DNA of 64,000 nt, taken from NCBI GenBank assembly GCA_900184925.1, contig FXYJ02000001.1, forward strand, positions 124,001 through 188,000, read 5' to 3'. The notes beneath the pieces were generated by a model that saw nothing but the letters and a program-made list of their open reading frames with translations, did no database searches and had not been told where the DNA came from. Shown here in pieces: positions 42,549-51,687 of the stretch. Both the position numbers and the translations under genes were made by a program. The DNA comes from Ruminococcaceae bacterium HV4-5-B5C (lineage in GTDB: Bacteria; Bacillota; Clostridia; Oscillospirales; Acutalibacteraceae). How positions within the stretch are numbered: position 1 is the first letter of the stretch; every line of letters starts with the position of its first letter.

Positions 42549-44687
42549 GTGGTGAACCTTGTAGTCAGCGCCGCGCTGAGCTACAGCGGGATCCGCAAAA
42601 ACACGGAACGGGACCTGAAATCGATCGGCCAGACCGCGCAGGTAGCCATTGCAGATTCTTTGAATCTCGCCAACAAGAACATCCAGTTAGTTGCGTCTCT
42701 TTCCGATATCGGGGGGGCCAACGCTTCCGACGGAAAATGGATTGTAAACCTTGAAAGCAAAAAAGAAACCTATAATTTTGACAGGCTGTATGTCGCCGAC
42801 AACCGCGGAAAGATCGTCAGCTCCGATGGAGACTATAATGGGAAGAACATTGCTTCAACAGAGTATTTTCAGGTTGCGGCGCAGAAGGGAAAGACCTATC
42901 TTTCTACACCAATGAAGGACATCGCGGGAAACTTCATGATCCTTGTTGCCTCGCCGGTGACCAACAATCAGTATCACGGTGTAGTTGTCGGAGAAATGGA
43001 CCCGCAGTATTTCAGCAAAATCATCAGCACCAATGTGCCGGTCGGCAATACGGGCAGCGCCTTTATCCTCGATAAAAACGGCGTGATGATTGCAAACAAA
43101 CAGCCGAAACTGGTGGAACAGAGGACAAATTATATCGTCGCCGCAAAGAAAGACGGCGGTTTCGCCTCGGCTGCTGCGCTTTACAGCCGAATGACAGCAA
43201 AAGCCACCGGGGTGGGAACTTACTCACTTGCCGGCAGCGAGCAGATCTGCTATTATCAGCCGCTGAGCGGAACGGACGGCTGGTCTCTCGGCGTGGCCGC
43301 GCCCCTCGGTGAGATGATGGCCGAATTTTACCCGATCGTCTTCAGCATGTTTGCGGCGTCGATTATTCTGATTCTGCTCGGCATGTTCTTTGCCAGAAAG
43401 CTTGCCGACAGCGTCTCCACACCGATCCGCGCCTGCTCCGAACGCCTGCTTCTGCTGGCGCGCGGCGACCTGCACTCCGAAGTGCCGCAGGTGCAGGCTG
43501 TCGACGAGACGGGAGACCTTGCCAAGGCAACGACGGTTCTTGTGGAGGACCTCGGCGAAATTATCCGGGACGAAACAAGGCTGCTCGGCTCGCTTGCGGC
43601 GGGAGACTTAAACGTAGCGTCCGAGTGCACGAAATACAGCGGCGACCTGCAACCGCTTCAGGAGTCGATGGAAAAGATCACGGCCTCGCTCAACGGTGCG
43701 TTCCGCAGGATCGGCAATTTTTCCGAACAGGTTGCGGGCGGCTCCGGTCAGGTTTCAAACGGGGCGCAGCTTTTGGCTCAGGGCGCAGCAAAACAGGCCG
43801 GCTCTGCAAGCGAGCTGGCCCAGTCAATTGAAAATCTTTCCGCCGATATTCGGTCGAATACGCAGCAGGCAATTGATTCCCGCGAAAAAGCAAACCGGGC
43901 GAAGAGCGAACTGCTCGAAGGAAGCGGGCAGATCGACGGCCTGGCGGAAGCGATGGAAAAAATACAGAGCTCGTCTGTCAGAATCGCCAAGATTATCAAG
44001 ACGGTGCAGGACATCGCGTTCCAGACCAATATTCTCGCTCTGAACGCCGCTGTGGAGGCGGCCCACGCGGGAGAGGCGGGAAAAGGCTTCTCGGTTGTGG
44101 CCGATGAAGTGCGCAACCTTGCGTCAAAGAGCGAGCGGGCCAGCAAGGAGATTTCCGGCATGATTGCCGAAATGGCGCAGGCGGTGGAGCAGGGCTCCGA
44201 AATCACCGACAACACCCGCAAAACCATGCTCTCCATTGTGGGTGACACCAAGGAAATCATTGCTTCCGTTGATTCCATTTCCACAGCTTCTCAGAAACAG
44301 TCGGAAGAGATCCGGAACATTTCGCAGGATATGGATCGAATTTCGTCTGTCGTCCAGATAAATTCAGCGACGGCGGAACAAAGCGCAGCGGCGAGCGAGG
44401 AGCTTTCTTCTCAGGCGGAGGAAATGCGCCGACTGGTTATGGCATTCCGCCTGCGTGAAGATCAGGAAGCAGATGGCGAAATGCCCTTTGCAGAGGGAGA
44501 AGCTTTCCCCGCGGAAGAACAGGGAGAAACTAGGGAAACGGAAGAGCACGCAGCCGATCCGGAGATCCCGGAAGACAATTCTGTGGACGAAGAAGAAGCT
44601 TCAGATGAGGGTGAACAGGAACTTCCTCTTGCTGAAGAAGAGAGATATGCTGCCAATGTGCAGGAGGAGACGCCGAAAAGTATCTGA
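42549..44687 (+). CDS. Methyl-accepting chemotaxis protein (N-terminus unclear)
   Basis: 712 residues from GTG 42549, the first standard start in frame, but coding signal clearly begins earlier: the frame upstream to about 42471 reads TTKNFKTLKGKLIFSSVIIL, which supplies the basic leader and first half of membrane helix 1. No ATG/GTG/TTG lies there in frame; AAAGGGG at 42462-42468 precedes only an out-of-frame ATG. Either a rare start codon or a one-base error/indel is involved. Domains: Cache sensor outside the membrane (RLYVADNRGKIVSSDGD, STPMKDIAGNFMIL), helix 2 at about 255-275, HAMP, signalling hairpin tip QTNILALNAAVEAAHAGEAG, and an acidic C-terminal tail of about 85 residues without a CheR pentapeptide. 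Confidence 0.85.
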   Translation: MVNLVVSAALSYSGIRKNTERDLKSIGQTAQVAIADSLNLANKNIQLVASLSDIGGANASDGKWIVNLESKKETYNFDRLYVADNRGKIVSSDGDYNGKNIASTEYFQVAAQKGKTYLSTPMKDIAGNFMILVASPVTNNQYHGVVVGEMDPQYFSKIISTNVPVGNTGSAFILDKNGVMIANKQPKLVEQRTNYIVAAKKDGGFASAAALYSRMTAKATGVGTYSLAGSEQICYYQPLSGTDGWSLGVAAPLGEMMAEFYPIVFSMFAASIILILLGMFFARKLADSVSTPIRACSERLLLLARGDLHSEVPQVQAVDETGDLAKATTVLVEDLGEIIRDETRLLGSLAAGDLNVASECTKYSGDLQPLQESMEKITASLNGAFRRIGNFSEQVAGGSGQVSNGAQLLAQGAAKQAGSASELAQSIENLSADIRSNTQQAIDSREKANRAKSELLEGSGQIDGLAEAMEKIQSSSVRIAKIIKTVQDIAFQTNILALNAAVEAAHAGEAGKGFSVVADEVRNLASKSERASKEISGMIAEMAQAVEQGSEITDNTRKTMLSIVGDTKEIIASVDSISTASQKQSEEIRNISQDMDRISSVVQINSATAEQSAAASEELSSQAEEMRRLVMAFRLREDQEADGEMPFAEGEAFPAEEQGETRETEEHAADPEIPEDNSVDEEEASDEGEQELPLAEEERYAANVQEETPKSI

Positions 44688-44696
44688 CAGCGGTCG

Positions 44697-46430
44697 TTAC
44701 GACGGCTCCTGTGTTTGAGGCAGAGTGACCGTGATGCAGGTGCCGTTGCCGACTTCGCTGCTGAGCGCAATTTTTCCGTGGTAGAGACCGACAATATGCT
44801 TTACGATAGAAAGACCGAGGCCGGTGCCGCCCATCTTCCGGCTCCTGCTCTTATCGGCACGATAGAAGCGCTCGAAGACGCGCTCGGTCGACTCCGGGGG
44901 AATGCCGATTCCTGTGTCCGAAACGGTCAGAATCGTATCGCTGCCGGTTTGTTTTACAGTCACGCTGACACTGCCGCCGCTTCGGTTGTACTTGACGGCG
45001 TTGTCGAGAAGGTTGAGCACAAGCTGCGTCATGCGGTCGGCGTTTGCGTTCAGAGTGCCGCTGTCGCCCCCGACGGTAATGGTCACGTTTTTCTCCTTTG
45101 CCTGTACTGAAAGAGATTCGGCGACGCGGCGGGACACGGTGAGCAGGCTGACGCGCGTTTTTCCCGTGTCCTCCGCAATGGATTCCAGTTCGGAAAGCTT
45201 CAGAATATCATTAATGAGAACAATCATCCGCTCTGTCTCGCTGCGAATCAGCGCGAGATATTCGGATGTTTTTTCTTTGTCCGCCGTGATGCCGGTTTCC
45301 AGAAGTTCTGCGAAGCCCTTGATGGAAGTAAGGGGCGTTTTCAGTTCATGCGAAGCGTTCGCTACAAACTCGGAGCGAATCTGTTCCGCGCGCCGCGATG
45401 CTGTGACATTTGTTGCGAGCAGAATGACGCCGCCGTCGGCCCCGGCGCTTTCCTCACCCGACACAGGGCTGACAAAGAGCTGGAGGATCCGGTTGCCGCC
45501 GTCGGGGGAGAAATCGAAGGTCACGGGCTTTTGGTTTTCCGCCGCATCTCTCGCAGCATCTACGACACAGGGAATATGCGTCAGATGCAGCAGATTGCTG
45601 CCCTCCGGCAGTTCTCCCGAGCCGAAGAACGAACGGGCCGAGCGGTTTGCAATCAGAATCTTTTCATCCTGACTGAGAACCACAAGACCTTCGTTCATAT
45701 TGTCAAGCAGGTAGGTGATTCGTTTCCGCTGCATTTCCTGTTCGGCCAGTGTGCTTGAAATTTTGTGGGACAGTTCATTGATCTGCCGCACAAGGGGGGC
45801 AAATTCCTCGTATTTCGGCTCAGGAATCTCAGTTCCGTATTCGCCGCCGTTGATGTACTCGAGGGTGTCCGCCACCTCCCCGAACGGTCGGATAACTCCG
45901 CTCGAAAAGCGCCACGCGAGAAACGGTGCGACGGCGAGCGCGAGAAGAAAACCGGTCAGAAGACCGGGCAGAAGCGACCAGACGTGGTCGTAAAGACCTT
46001 TCAGGTTTGCGGAAAAGCGCACGACATCCCCGTTTGCAAGCTTCTTTGCGGCGTAGAGCATGTCTGCGCCGAGTGTGGAGGAATACCGTACGTCTTCCCC
46101 GTAGCCGGTGTCAAAGGCGGCCTGCACTTCCGGGCGTGTTTTATGGTTCTCCATTGTTCCCGGGTCGGCGTCGCTGTCGCCTAAAACCTTTCCGTCGGGC
46201 GCGATGAAGGTTACGCGCAGAGAGTCCGGCGCGATTTTGGCCATCTTTTTCGCAAGCACTCCGTAATCGGGAGAGGTTTCCGAGACCGAGATCATGTTGA
46301 GAAGCTCACGCATTTCATTTTTTCGGTCTTCCAGATACTGGTGCTGCATCACATATGCCGAGACAATTCCGGAGATCAGAAGTGCCGCACACACCACCAG
46401 CAGACTGCGTACCACCATTGCGCGTTTCAA
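44697..46430 (-). CDS. phoR: Sensor histidine kinase of the phosphate two-component system
   Basis: 577 residues from TTG 46430, with AGAGGGG eight bases before; ATG 46418 is an alternative. Two membrane helices (about 8-28 and 150-172) flank an extracytoplasmic domain; then HAMP, a PAS domain (LLDNMNEGLVVLSQDEKILI), HisKA with FVANASHELKTPLTSIKG and the HATPase with LLDNAVKYN and DTGIGIPPES. The architecture equals PhoR. It lies after the regulator gene but is separated from it by a terminator, so it may be expressed at a lower level. Confidence 0.88.
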   Translation of the reverse strand: MKRAMVVRSLLVVCAALLISGIVSAYVMQHQYLEDRKNEMRELLNMISVSETSPDYGVLAKKMAKIAPDSLRVTFIAPDGKVLGDSDADPGTMENHKTRPEVQAAFDTGYGEDVRYSSTLGADMLYAAKKLANGDVVRFSANLKGLYDHVWSLLPGLLTGFLLALAVAPFLAWRFSSGVIRPFGEVADTLEYINGGEYGTEIPEPKYEEFAPLVRQINELSHKISSTLAEQEMQRKRITYLLDNMNEGLVVLSQDEKILIANRSARSFFGSGELPEGSNLLHLTHIPCVVDAARDAAENQKPVTFDFSPDGGNRILQLFVSPVSGEESAGADGGVILLATNVTASRRAEQIRSEFVANASHELKTPLTSIKGFAELLETGITADKEKTSEYLALIRSETERMIVLINDILKLSELESIAEDTGKTRVSLLTVSRRVAESLSVQAKEKNVTITVGGDSGTLNANADRMTQLVLNLLDNAVKYNRSGGSVSVTVKQTGSDTILTVSDTGIGIPPESTERVFERFYRADKSRSRKMGGTGLGLSIVKHIVGLYHGKIALSSEVGNGTCITVTLPQTQEPS

Positions 46431-46449
46431 GGTAGGTCCCCTCTTTCTG

Positions 46450-46480
46450 AAAAAGCGGCTCCCAGAGGGAGCCGCTTTTT
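46450..46480. terminator. Terminator between the PhoP-like regulator and phoR
   Basis: GCGGCTCCC (46455-46463) and GGGAGCCGC (46467-46475) with A and T tracts of five on either side. The regulator's TAA overlaps the upstream A/T tract. It would reduce read-through from regulator into kinase. Confidence 0.85.
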
Positions 46481-47168
46481 ATGTGTTGAATTTATACCCC
46501 ACACCGCGAACCGTTGTAATAAAGCCTCCGCCTCCGGCGTCGTCACCGAGCTTTTGCCGAAGACTGCGGATGTGCATGTCGAGCGTACGGGTTTCGCCTG
46601 AATAGCCGTAGCCCCAAACTTCGTCGAGAATTTCGTTGCGGGTCAGCACCCGCCCGGCGTTTGCCATCAGAAGGCGAAGGAGCTCAAACTCCTTGAGGGC
46701 AAGGTCGACTTCCGCGCCTTCCAGCGTAACCTCATGCTTTTCCGCGTCGAGGCGCAGCCCACGGGTTTCCAGCACCGGGGACTGGGCGGAACTTCCTTCC
46801 GCCCGGCGCAGCGCAGCGCGCACACGTGCCATCAGCTCCAAAACACCGAACGGTTTTGTAATGTAATCGTCCGCGCCGAGGTCAAGCCCGGCTACTTTAT
46901 CGGTTTCGCTGCTTTTTGCCGTCAGAATGAGGACGGGGATATGGGCGGACTTCGGTTCCGCCTTAAGCCGCTTCAACGCATCGAGACCATCCATGCGGGG
47001 CAGCATCAGGTCAAGCAGGACAATGTCCGGCAGCTGCTTTGGAAGCATGCCGAACATTTCCACCGCGTCTTCGAAGCCGGTTACGCGCAGCCCGCTGGAT
47101 TCCAGCGCGCACCGGATAATTTCACGGATATTCTCGTCGTCTTCCACAACAAAAGCCTGTTTCTGCAT
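46479..47168 (-). CDS. OmpR-family response regulator (PhoP/PhoB-like)
   Basis: 229 residues. Receiver domain with VVEDDENIRE (acid pair), VLLDLMLPRMDGLDAL (phospho-acceptor Asp), LTAKS and YITKPFG; then a winged-helix domain ending VWGYGYSGETRTLDMHIRSL and VRGVGYKF. All catalytic residues are present. Position between phoU and phoR, in a pst cluster, makes phosphate control the likely function. Confidence 0.9.
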   Translation of the reverse strand: MQKQAFVVEDDENIREIIRCALESSGLRVTGFEDAVEMFGMLPKQLPDIVLLDLMLPRMDGLDALKRLKAEPKSAHIPVLILTAKSSETDKVAGLDLGADDYITKPFGVLELMARVRAALRRAEGSSAQSPVLETRGLRLDAEKHEVTLEGAEVDLALKEFELLRLLMANAGRVLTRNEILDEVWGYGYSGETRTLDMHIRSLRQKLGDDAGGGGFITTVRGVGYKFNT

Positions 47169-47202
47169 GGACTCAGCTCCTGAAAAATCGGATTCCGGCA
47201 GA

Positions 47203-47865
47203 TCAGATAATTTTTGTATCCTTGTGCTTGCCGGTCACCGAAAAAATAACCCAGCCGCAGATATTTACGGCGTGGTCTCCGATGCGCTCGAGGTATTTTG
47301 CAATCATCAGGAAATCCACGGCCTGATCGGCGGATTCCGATGAATTGGCCAGAATGGAGATGATCTCCTGCTTGACGGTTTCGAAAAGCTGGTCGACTTC
47401 ATCGTCCCTGTCGATGATCTCGCGGGAAGCTTCCGCGTCGCCGCGGACGAAAGCATTAATGCTGTCCTTTACCATCGACGAGGCGATGCGGGCCATCAGA
47501 GGGATATGTTCCAGCGTTTTGATGAAGGGGGAACCGTCGAAACGGAGCGTCAGATCTGCAATGTCCGAGGCATGGTCACCGATGCGTTCCATATCGGTCA
47601 CCATTTTCAGCGCGGTGGAAATCGCCCGCAGGTCGGCGGCCACGGGCTGCTGACGAAGCAGCAGGCTCAGGCAGCGCGCTTCGATGGCGTGGTCAAGGTC
47701 GTCAATTTTACGGTCGTTGGCGATAATGGTTTCGGCAAGTTCCCGGTCGCGCTTTTCGAGGGCGGTAATGGATCGGTCGATTGCTTCCTCGATCAGTCCG
47801 CCCATCCGGATTATTTCCAGATGCAGTTCTTCGAGCTCTTTGTCAAATTCGGTTCGTGCGCTCAT
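47203..47865 (-). CDS. phoU: Phosphate transport/signalling regulator PhoU
   Basis: 220 residues of all-helical, duplicated PhoU domains: REFDKELEELHLEIIRMGGLIEEA and RIGDHASDIADL in the first, EADQAVDFLMIAKYLERIGDHAVN-like segment in the second (metal-binding E/D clusters). It restrains PhoR signalling and modulates the Pst transporter. It has its own promoter and lies between pstB and the regulator gene. Confidence 0.93.
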   Translation of the reverse strand: MSARTEFDKELEELHLEIIRMGGLIEEAIDRSITALEKRDRELAETIIANDRKIDDLDHAIEARCLSLLLRQQPVAADLRAISTALKMVTDMERIGDHASDIADLTLRFDGSPFIKTLEHIPLMARIASSMVKDSINAFVRGDAEASREIIDRDDEVDQLFETVKQEIISILANSSESADQAVDFLMIAKYLERIGDHAVNICGWVIFSVTGKHKDTKII

Positions 47866-47881
47866 GAATCTTTCCTCCTTT

Positions 47882-47909
47882 ATTATACCGAAACGCGCGG
47901 AATTGTAAA
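47882..47909 (-). promoter_or_regulatory. phoU promoter
   Basis: Minus strand TTTACA (47909-47904), 16-bp spacer, TATAAT (47887-47882). It would uncouple phoU and the two-component genes from the phosphate-induced pst transcript. Confidence 0.65.
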
Positions 47910-47954
47910 CAGTTCCGCCTTACGATCAGAACCAGTTGTCCGGCAGGGCGTCGG

Positions 47955-48710
47955 TCAGCCGAACCGCCCCGTGATGTAATCTTCGGTCTTTTTGTTCTGC
48001 GGCATGGAAAAAAGCTGTTCGGTCGGGGCGTATTCGACGATCTCTCCCTGTAAGAAGAACGCGGTGCTGTCGGAAATGCGGGCCGCCTGCTGCATGTTGT
48101 GTGTCACAATGACGATGGTGTACTGCTTTTTAAGCTCTGAAATCAGCTCTTCAATCTTCATGGTGGAGATCGGATCAAGCGCACTTGTAGGCTCATCCAT
48201 CAGCAGAACCTCGGGCTCCACGGCAAGGGCACGCGCGATACAGAGACGCTGCTGCTGTCCGCCGGAAAGACCGAGAGCATTTTTCTTCAACCGGTCCCGG
48301 ATTTCGTCCCAAAGAGCTGCGCCTCGCAGGCTTCGCTCCACAATTTCATCGAGCTTGCGGCGCCCCGTGACACCGTGGATGCGGGGGCCGTAAGCAATGT
48401 TGTCATAAACCGTCATGGGGAAGGGGTTCGGTTTCTGAAAAACCATGCCGACCCGCTTACGCAGCAGAGTTACGTCAATGCCGCGGGCATAGAGATCCTC
48501 GCCGTCGAGCAGAACCTGCCCTTCGATCCTGACGCCCGGGATCAGGTCGTTCATCCGGTTCAGTGTCTTGAGAAAAGTCGATTTGCCGCAGCCGGACGGG
48601 CCGATCAGGGCGGTGACTTGTTTTTCAGCGATATCAATGCCGATGTTTTTCAGCGCCTGCAGTTCGCCGTAATACAGATTCAGATCCTTTGCACTGATCT
48701 TTGTTTCCAT
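47955..48710 (-). CDS. pstB: Phosphate ABC transporter ATPase
   Basis: 251 residues. Walker [21 protein letters not shown], signature [15 protein letters not shown], Walker [13 protein letters not shown], switch [13 protein letters not shown]: complete PstB pattern. It starts directly after the pstA stop. Confidence 0.96.
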   Translation of the reverse strand: METKISAKDLNLYYGELQALKNIGIDIAEKQVTALIGPSGCGKSTFLKTLNRMNDLIPGVRIEGQVLLDGEDLYARGIDVTLLRKRVGMVFQKPNPFPMTVYDNIAYGPRIHGVTGRRKLDEIVERSLRGAALWDEIRDRLKKNALGLSGGQQQRLCIARALAVEPEVLLMDEPTSALDPISTMKIEELISELKKQYTIVIVTHNMQQAARISDSTAFFLQGEIVEYAPTEQLFSMPQNKKTEDYITGRFG

Positions 48711-49607
48711 CTATTTGTCTCCTTTATGGCTTCCGCCCGTCATTTTCGCTTCCAGCTTTGCACCGATCCGCCGGGAACCGAGGCTGAATGCGAAAACCAT
48801 CAGCATCAGCACGGCGGCGGCCAGGTCGGAAAGCTGCTCTGCGTTCGGGTCGACGCCTTCGGTTTTCAGCGCCCAGATACGCACGGCCAGCGTGTCGGCA
48901 GGGCGCATGACGTTCAGCGGTGAATTCGGGCTGAACGGATTCCAGTTGGAGAAATTCACGTCGGAACTCATGCCGGAGGTGAAGAGCAGAGCGGCCGCTT
49001 CTCCGAAGCTTCTGCCGGCTGCCATGATGATGCCGGTGATGATGCGCGGCAGCGCCGCAGGCAAAAGGACGCCGGTAATCGTCTGCCAGTGTGTCGCGCC
49101 GAGTCCGAGGCTCCCTTCCCGGTAGAGCTCGGGAATCCCCTGCAGCGCATCTTCCGTCACTGTCGTCAGCTGCGGGATGTTCAGAATGGAAACAGCAAGC
49201 GCACCTGCAAGCAGGTTCCAGTGCTGACCCGTCATCTGAAGAAACACAAGGTAACCGAACAGACCAACGACGATGGAAGGAAGCGAGGCCAGTGTTTCAA
49301 TGCAGGTGCGAAGAAAGTGGGTCAGCTTGCCCGATCCGGCGTATTCAGCCATGTAGATTCCTGCCGCTACGCCCACCGGGACGGAAATCAGCAGGGAAAG
49401 GAATACAAGGTAGATTGTGTTGAAAAACTGGACTCCGATTCCTCCCCGGGTGAAACCGAGGTATTCCGGCTTGAAGGAAACGGCGCCTCGGTAAAAGATA
49501 TAAATGGTAAAGACGGCGAGCAGCAGAAGGAAAAAACCCGCTACGGCGTAAAGTACGGCAGTCGCAGCCCTGTCGGCGATTTTAACCCGTTTGTGCGTCT
49601 GTTTCAT
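48711..49607 (-). CDS. pstA: Phosphate ABC transporter permease
   Basis: 298 residues, six membrane helices. EYAGSGKLTHFLRTCIETLASLPS and EGSLGLGATHWQTITGVLLP (EAA loop) are typical for PstA. It overlaps pstC by four bases. Confidence 0.94.
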   Translation of the reverse strand: MKQTHKRVKIADRAATAVLYAVAGFFLLLLAVFTIYIFYRGAVSFKPEYLGFTRGGIGVQFFNTIYLVFLSLLISVPVGVAAGIYMAEYAGSGKLTHFLRTCIETLASLPSIVVGLFGYLVFLQMTGQHWNLLAGALAVSILNIPQLTTVTEDALQGIPELYREGSLGLGATHWQTITGVLLPAALPRIITGIIMAAGRSFGEAAALLFTSGMSSDVNFSNWNPFSPNSPLNVMRPADTLAVRIWALKTEGVDPNAEQLSDLAAAVLMLMVFAFSLGSRRIGAKLEAKMTGGSHKGDK

Positions 49608-50497
49608 TTCTTTTCAGCCCCCATTTTCCCAATCAGGCGGATCAGCAGGATGAAGAGGAACGAAATCAAGAGCAGCAGAAGCGCCATGGACCACAGCGCG
49701 TTGTTCCACTCGCTTCCCGCGGTCGTGTTTCCCATGTCGGCGGTAAGCTCCGCCGTGAGGTTCATTGTGGGGGAGAGAAGATTTTTCGGGAATGCCTGCA
49801 TTTTCCCGATGACCATGGCGACGGCAAGGGCTTCGCCGAATGCACGGGCAAGGCCAAGTACCACTCCGGTCAGAATGCCCGGCATTGCTGCGGGAAGAAC
49901 GGCTTTCCGAATAAGCTGCCAGCGGGTCGAACCGAGCCCGTAAGAGGCTTCACGGTATTCCTGCGGTACGCTGCGGACTGCATCCGCGGCGACACTTGTG
50001 ATCGTCGGGAAAATCATAACCGCAAGCACGATTGCGCCGGCCAGCACACTGTATCCGTAGGGAAGGTGAAAAGTCTTCGCCAGAAACGGGACGAGGATGG
50101 TCAGCCCGACCCATCCGTAGACAACAGACGGGATGCCGACAAAAATTTCAACGGCGGGCTGCAAAAACTTTCTGCCCAGTTTGGGCGAAATCTCCGTCAT
50201 AAACAGCGCGGCAGCAAGACTGAACGGAGTGGCAATCAAAAGTGCCAGCACGCTGATGAGGACAGAGCCGAAAAAGAAGATTGCCGCGCCGACTTTTCCG
50301 CCTCGGCCCTGTTCGGCGGGGTTCCAGTCCGCGGAGAAAAGAAATTCCGCGATGCTGTGATGGTCAGCCGTGAAAGTTGCACTGCCCCGGTAAAAAAGGA
50401 AAGCGCCGATTGCCAGTGTGAGAAGAATGATAAAAAGGCCCGCAATCGTTACGATCGTGCGCCCGAGGTATTCTTTTTTGAACTTTGAATTTCTCAA
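49604..50497 (-). CDS. pstC: Phosphate ABC transporter permease
   Basis: 297 residues from TTG 50497, nine bases after AAAGG; ATG 50506 abuts that ribosome site. Six membrane helices with GGKVGAAIFFFGSVLISVLA, PKLGRKFLQPAVEIFVGIPS and EASYGLGSTRWQLIRKAVLP, the PstC pattern. It forms the phosphate channel with PstA. Confidence 0.94.
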   Translation of the reverse strand: MRNSKFKKEYLGRTIVTIAGLFIILLTLAIGAFLFYRGSATFTADHHSIAEFLFSADWNPAEQGRGGKVGAAIFFFGSVLISVLALLIATPFSLAAALFMTEISPKLGRKFLQPAVEIFVGIPSVVYGWVGLTILVPFLAKTFHLPYGYSVLAGAIVLAVMIFPTITSVAADAVRSVPQEYREASYGLGSTRWQLIRKAVLPAAMPGILTGVVLGLARAFGEALAVAMVIGKMQAFPKNLLSPTMNLTAELTADMGNTTAGSEWNNALWSMALLLLLISFLFILLIRLIGKMGAEKK

Positions 50498-50530
50498 ATG
50501 CAGCATCCTTTCGTTTTAACAGGCGCAAGG

Positions 50531-50565
50531 CCTCCCGTCCGGCTGTGAATTTGCCGGATGGGAGG
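50531..50565 (-). other. Intergenic stem-loop between pstS and pstC
   Basis: CCTCCCGTCCGGC (50531-50543) pairs with GCCGGATGGGAGG (50553-50565), one mismatch. No T tract follows on the minus strand. As in the peptide operon, it separates an abundant binding protein from its permeases. Confidence 0.75.
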
Positions 50566-50587
50566 CGTGGCCGCTGCGGTTCGAAAA

Positions 50588-51514
50588 TCAGCTCTTTGCG
50601 GCGGGTGCGTCGCGCTTGACGGTCATCTTGCTGTAGAGGCCGTAACCTTTGTCGGTAATCGTCTTTTCAAAGTCGGAGCTTTTGATGAAATCCAGGAAGC
50701 TCTTTGCGGGGTCTTTCGCTTCACCGTTTGTGTACATATGTTCGTAGCCCCAGATGTTGTATTTGCCGGTGTAAACGTTGTCGTAGGTCGGTGCGACGCC
50801 GTCGATGGAAAGCGACTTGACTTTGTTGTCCGTCAGATAAGAGAAGGCGAGGTAGGCGATGGAGCCGGCTGTCTGCTCAACATTCTGCTTCAGAAGGCCT
50901 GAGTTGTCTTCCGTCAGAGCCGTGCCTGTCACTTCGTCTTTCCCGTCCAGACCGAACTGTTTGAACAGTGTGCGTGTTCCGGAAGACTTCGGGCGGTTGA
51001 TGATGACGATTTTCTGATCCTGCCCGCCTACACTCTTCCAGTTTGTGATTTTACCGGTAAAGATGTCGATGAGCTGCTGCTTGGTAACGTTCGTGACATT
51101 CACCTGCGGGTTGATGACAGCCGCCACGCCTACGACGCAGACGATGTGGTCGACGAGAGCACTCGCTTTATCGGCGGAGAGTTTTTCAGTGGCAAAAATG
51201 TCGGAGTTGCCGATATCCACGGTCTTGTCGGAAACGTTCTGCAGCCCGGTGCCGGAGCCGCCCGCATTGACCGTGATGGAAAGGTTGGAATTTGTTTTTT
51301 TGAATTCATCGGCTGCTGCCTGAACCAGCGGCTGCAGTGCGGAAGAGCCGGAAATATTAATGCTGCCGGAAAGGCTTGCCGCGGACGATGCCGCTGCAGA
51401 GGACGCCGGCTGGGAAGCCTGTGAAGAGGATGCCGCGCCGGAGTTGCCCGAGCATGCGGTAAACGACGCCGTAAGCAGAGCTCCGGCCATAATCGCCGCA
51501 ATCAGTTTCTTCAT
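50588..51514 (-). CDS. pstS: Phosphate-binding lipoprotein
   Basis: 308 residues, ATG after AAGGAG. Lipoprotein signal with lipobox LTASFTAC (Cys 21), Ser/Ala linker, then the PstS fold: INISGSSALQPLVQAAADEF, NAGGSGTGLQNV, GNSDIF, VINRPKSSGTRTLFKQFG. It captures phosphate outside the membrane. First gene of the pst operon and target of the direct repeats upstream. Confidence 0.95.
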   Translation of the reverse strand: MKKLIAAIMAGALLTASFTACSGNSGAASSSQASQPASSAAASSAASLSGSINISGSSALQPLVQAAADEFKKTNSNLSITVNAGGSGTGLQNVSDKTVDIGNSDIFATEKLSADKASALVDHIVCVVGVAAVINPQVNVTNVTKQQLIDIFTGKITNWKSVGGQDQKIVIINRPKSSGTRTLFKQFGLDGKDEVTGTALTEDNSGLLKQNVEQTAGSIAYLAFSYLTDNKVKSLSIDGVAPTYDNVYTGKYNIWGYEHMYTNGEAKDPAKSFLDFIKSSDFEKTITDKGYGLYSKMTVKRDAPAAKS

Positions 51515-51555
51515 AATTTACACTCCTTATTCTGTCTGCGTTATTTTACGTCTTA

Positions 51556-51621
51556 ACTATAACTTTTTGAGGTTGCCGCAGAAAGCATGGTTCCGTATGA
51601 ATTTTGTAAAAACTGTGTAAA
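51556..51621 (-). promoter_or_regulatory. Phosphate-regulated pstS promoter with PhoP-type direct repeats
   Basis: On the minus strand TTTACA (51621-51616), N5, TTTACA (51610-51605), N5, CATACG (51599-51594): 11-base periodic repeats matching the Bacillus PhoP box TT(A/T/C)A(C/T)A, with the third copy weak. TATAGT (51561-51556) is the -10; no good -35, which fits activator dependence. Confidence 0.65.
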
Positions 51622-51632
51622 GCGGGCAAAAC

Positions 51633-51673
51633 AAAAAAGGGCCTTTCACGGTTTTTCCGTGAAAGGCCCTTTT
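51633..51673 (-). terminator. Terminator of the malic enzyme operon
   Basis: GGGCCTTTCACGG and CCGTGAAAGGCCC (51639-51651 and 51657-51669), perfect 13-bp stem, with six Ts on the minus strand. Confidence 0.9.
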
Positions 51674-51687
51674 GGGAAAAGCGGAGA

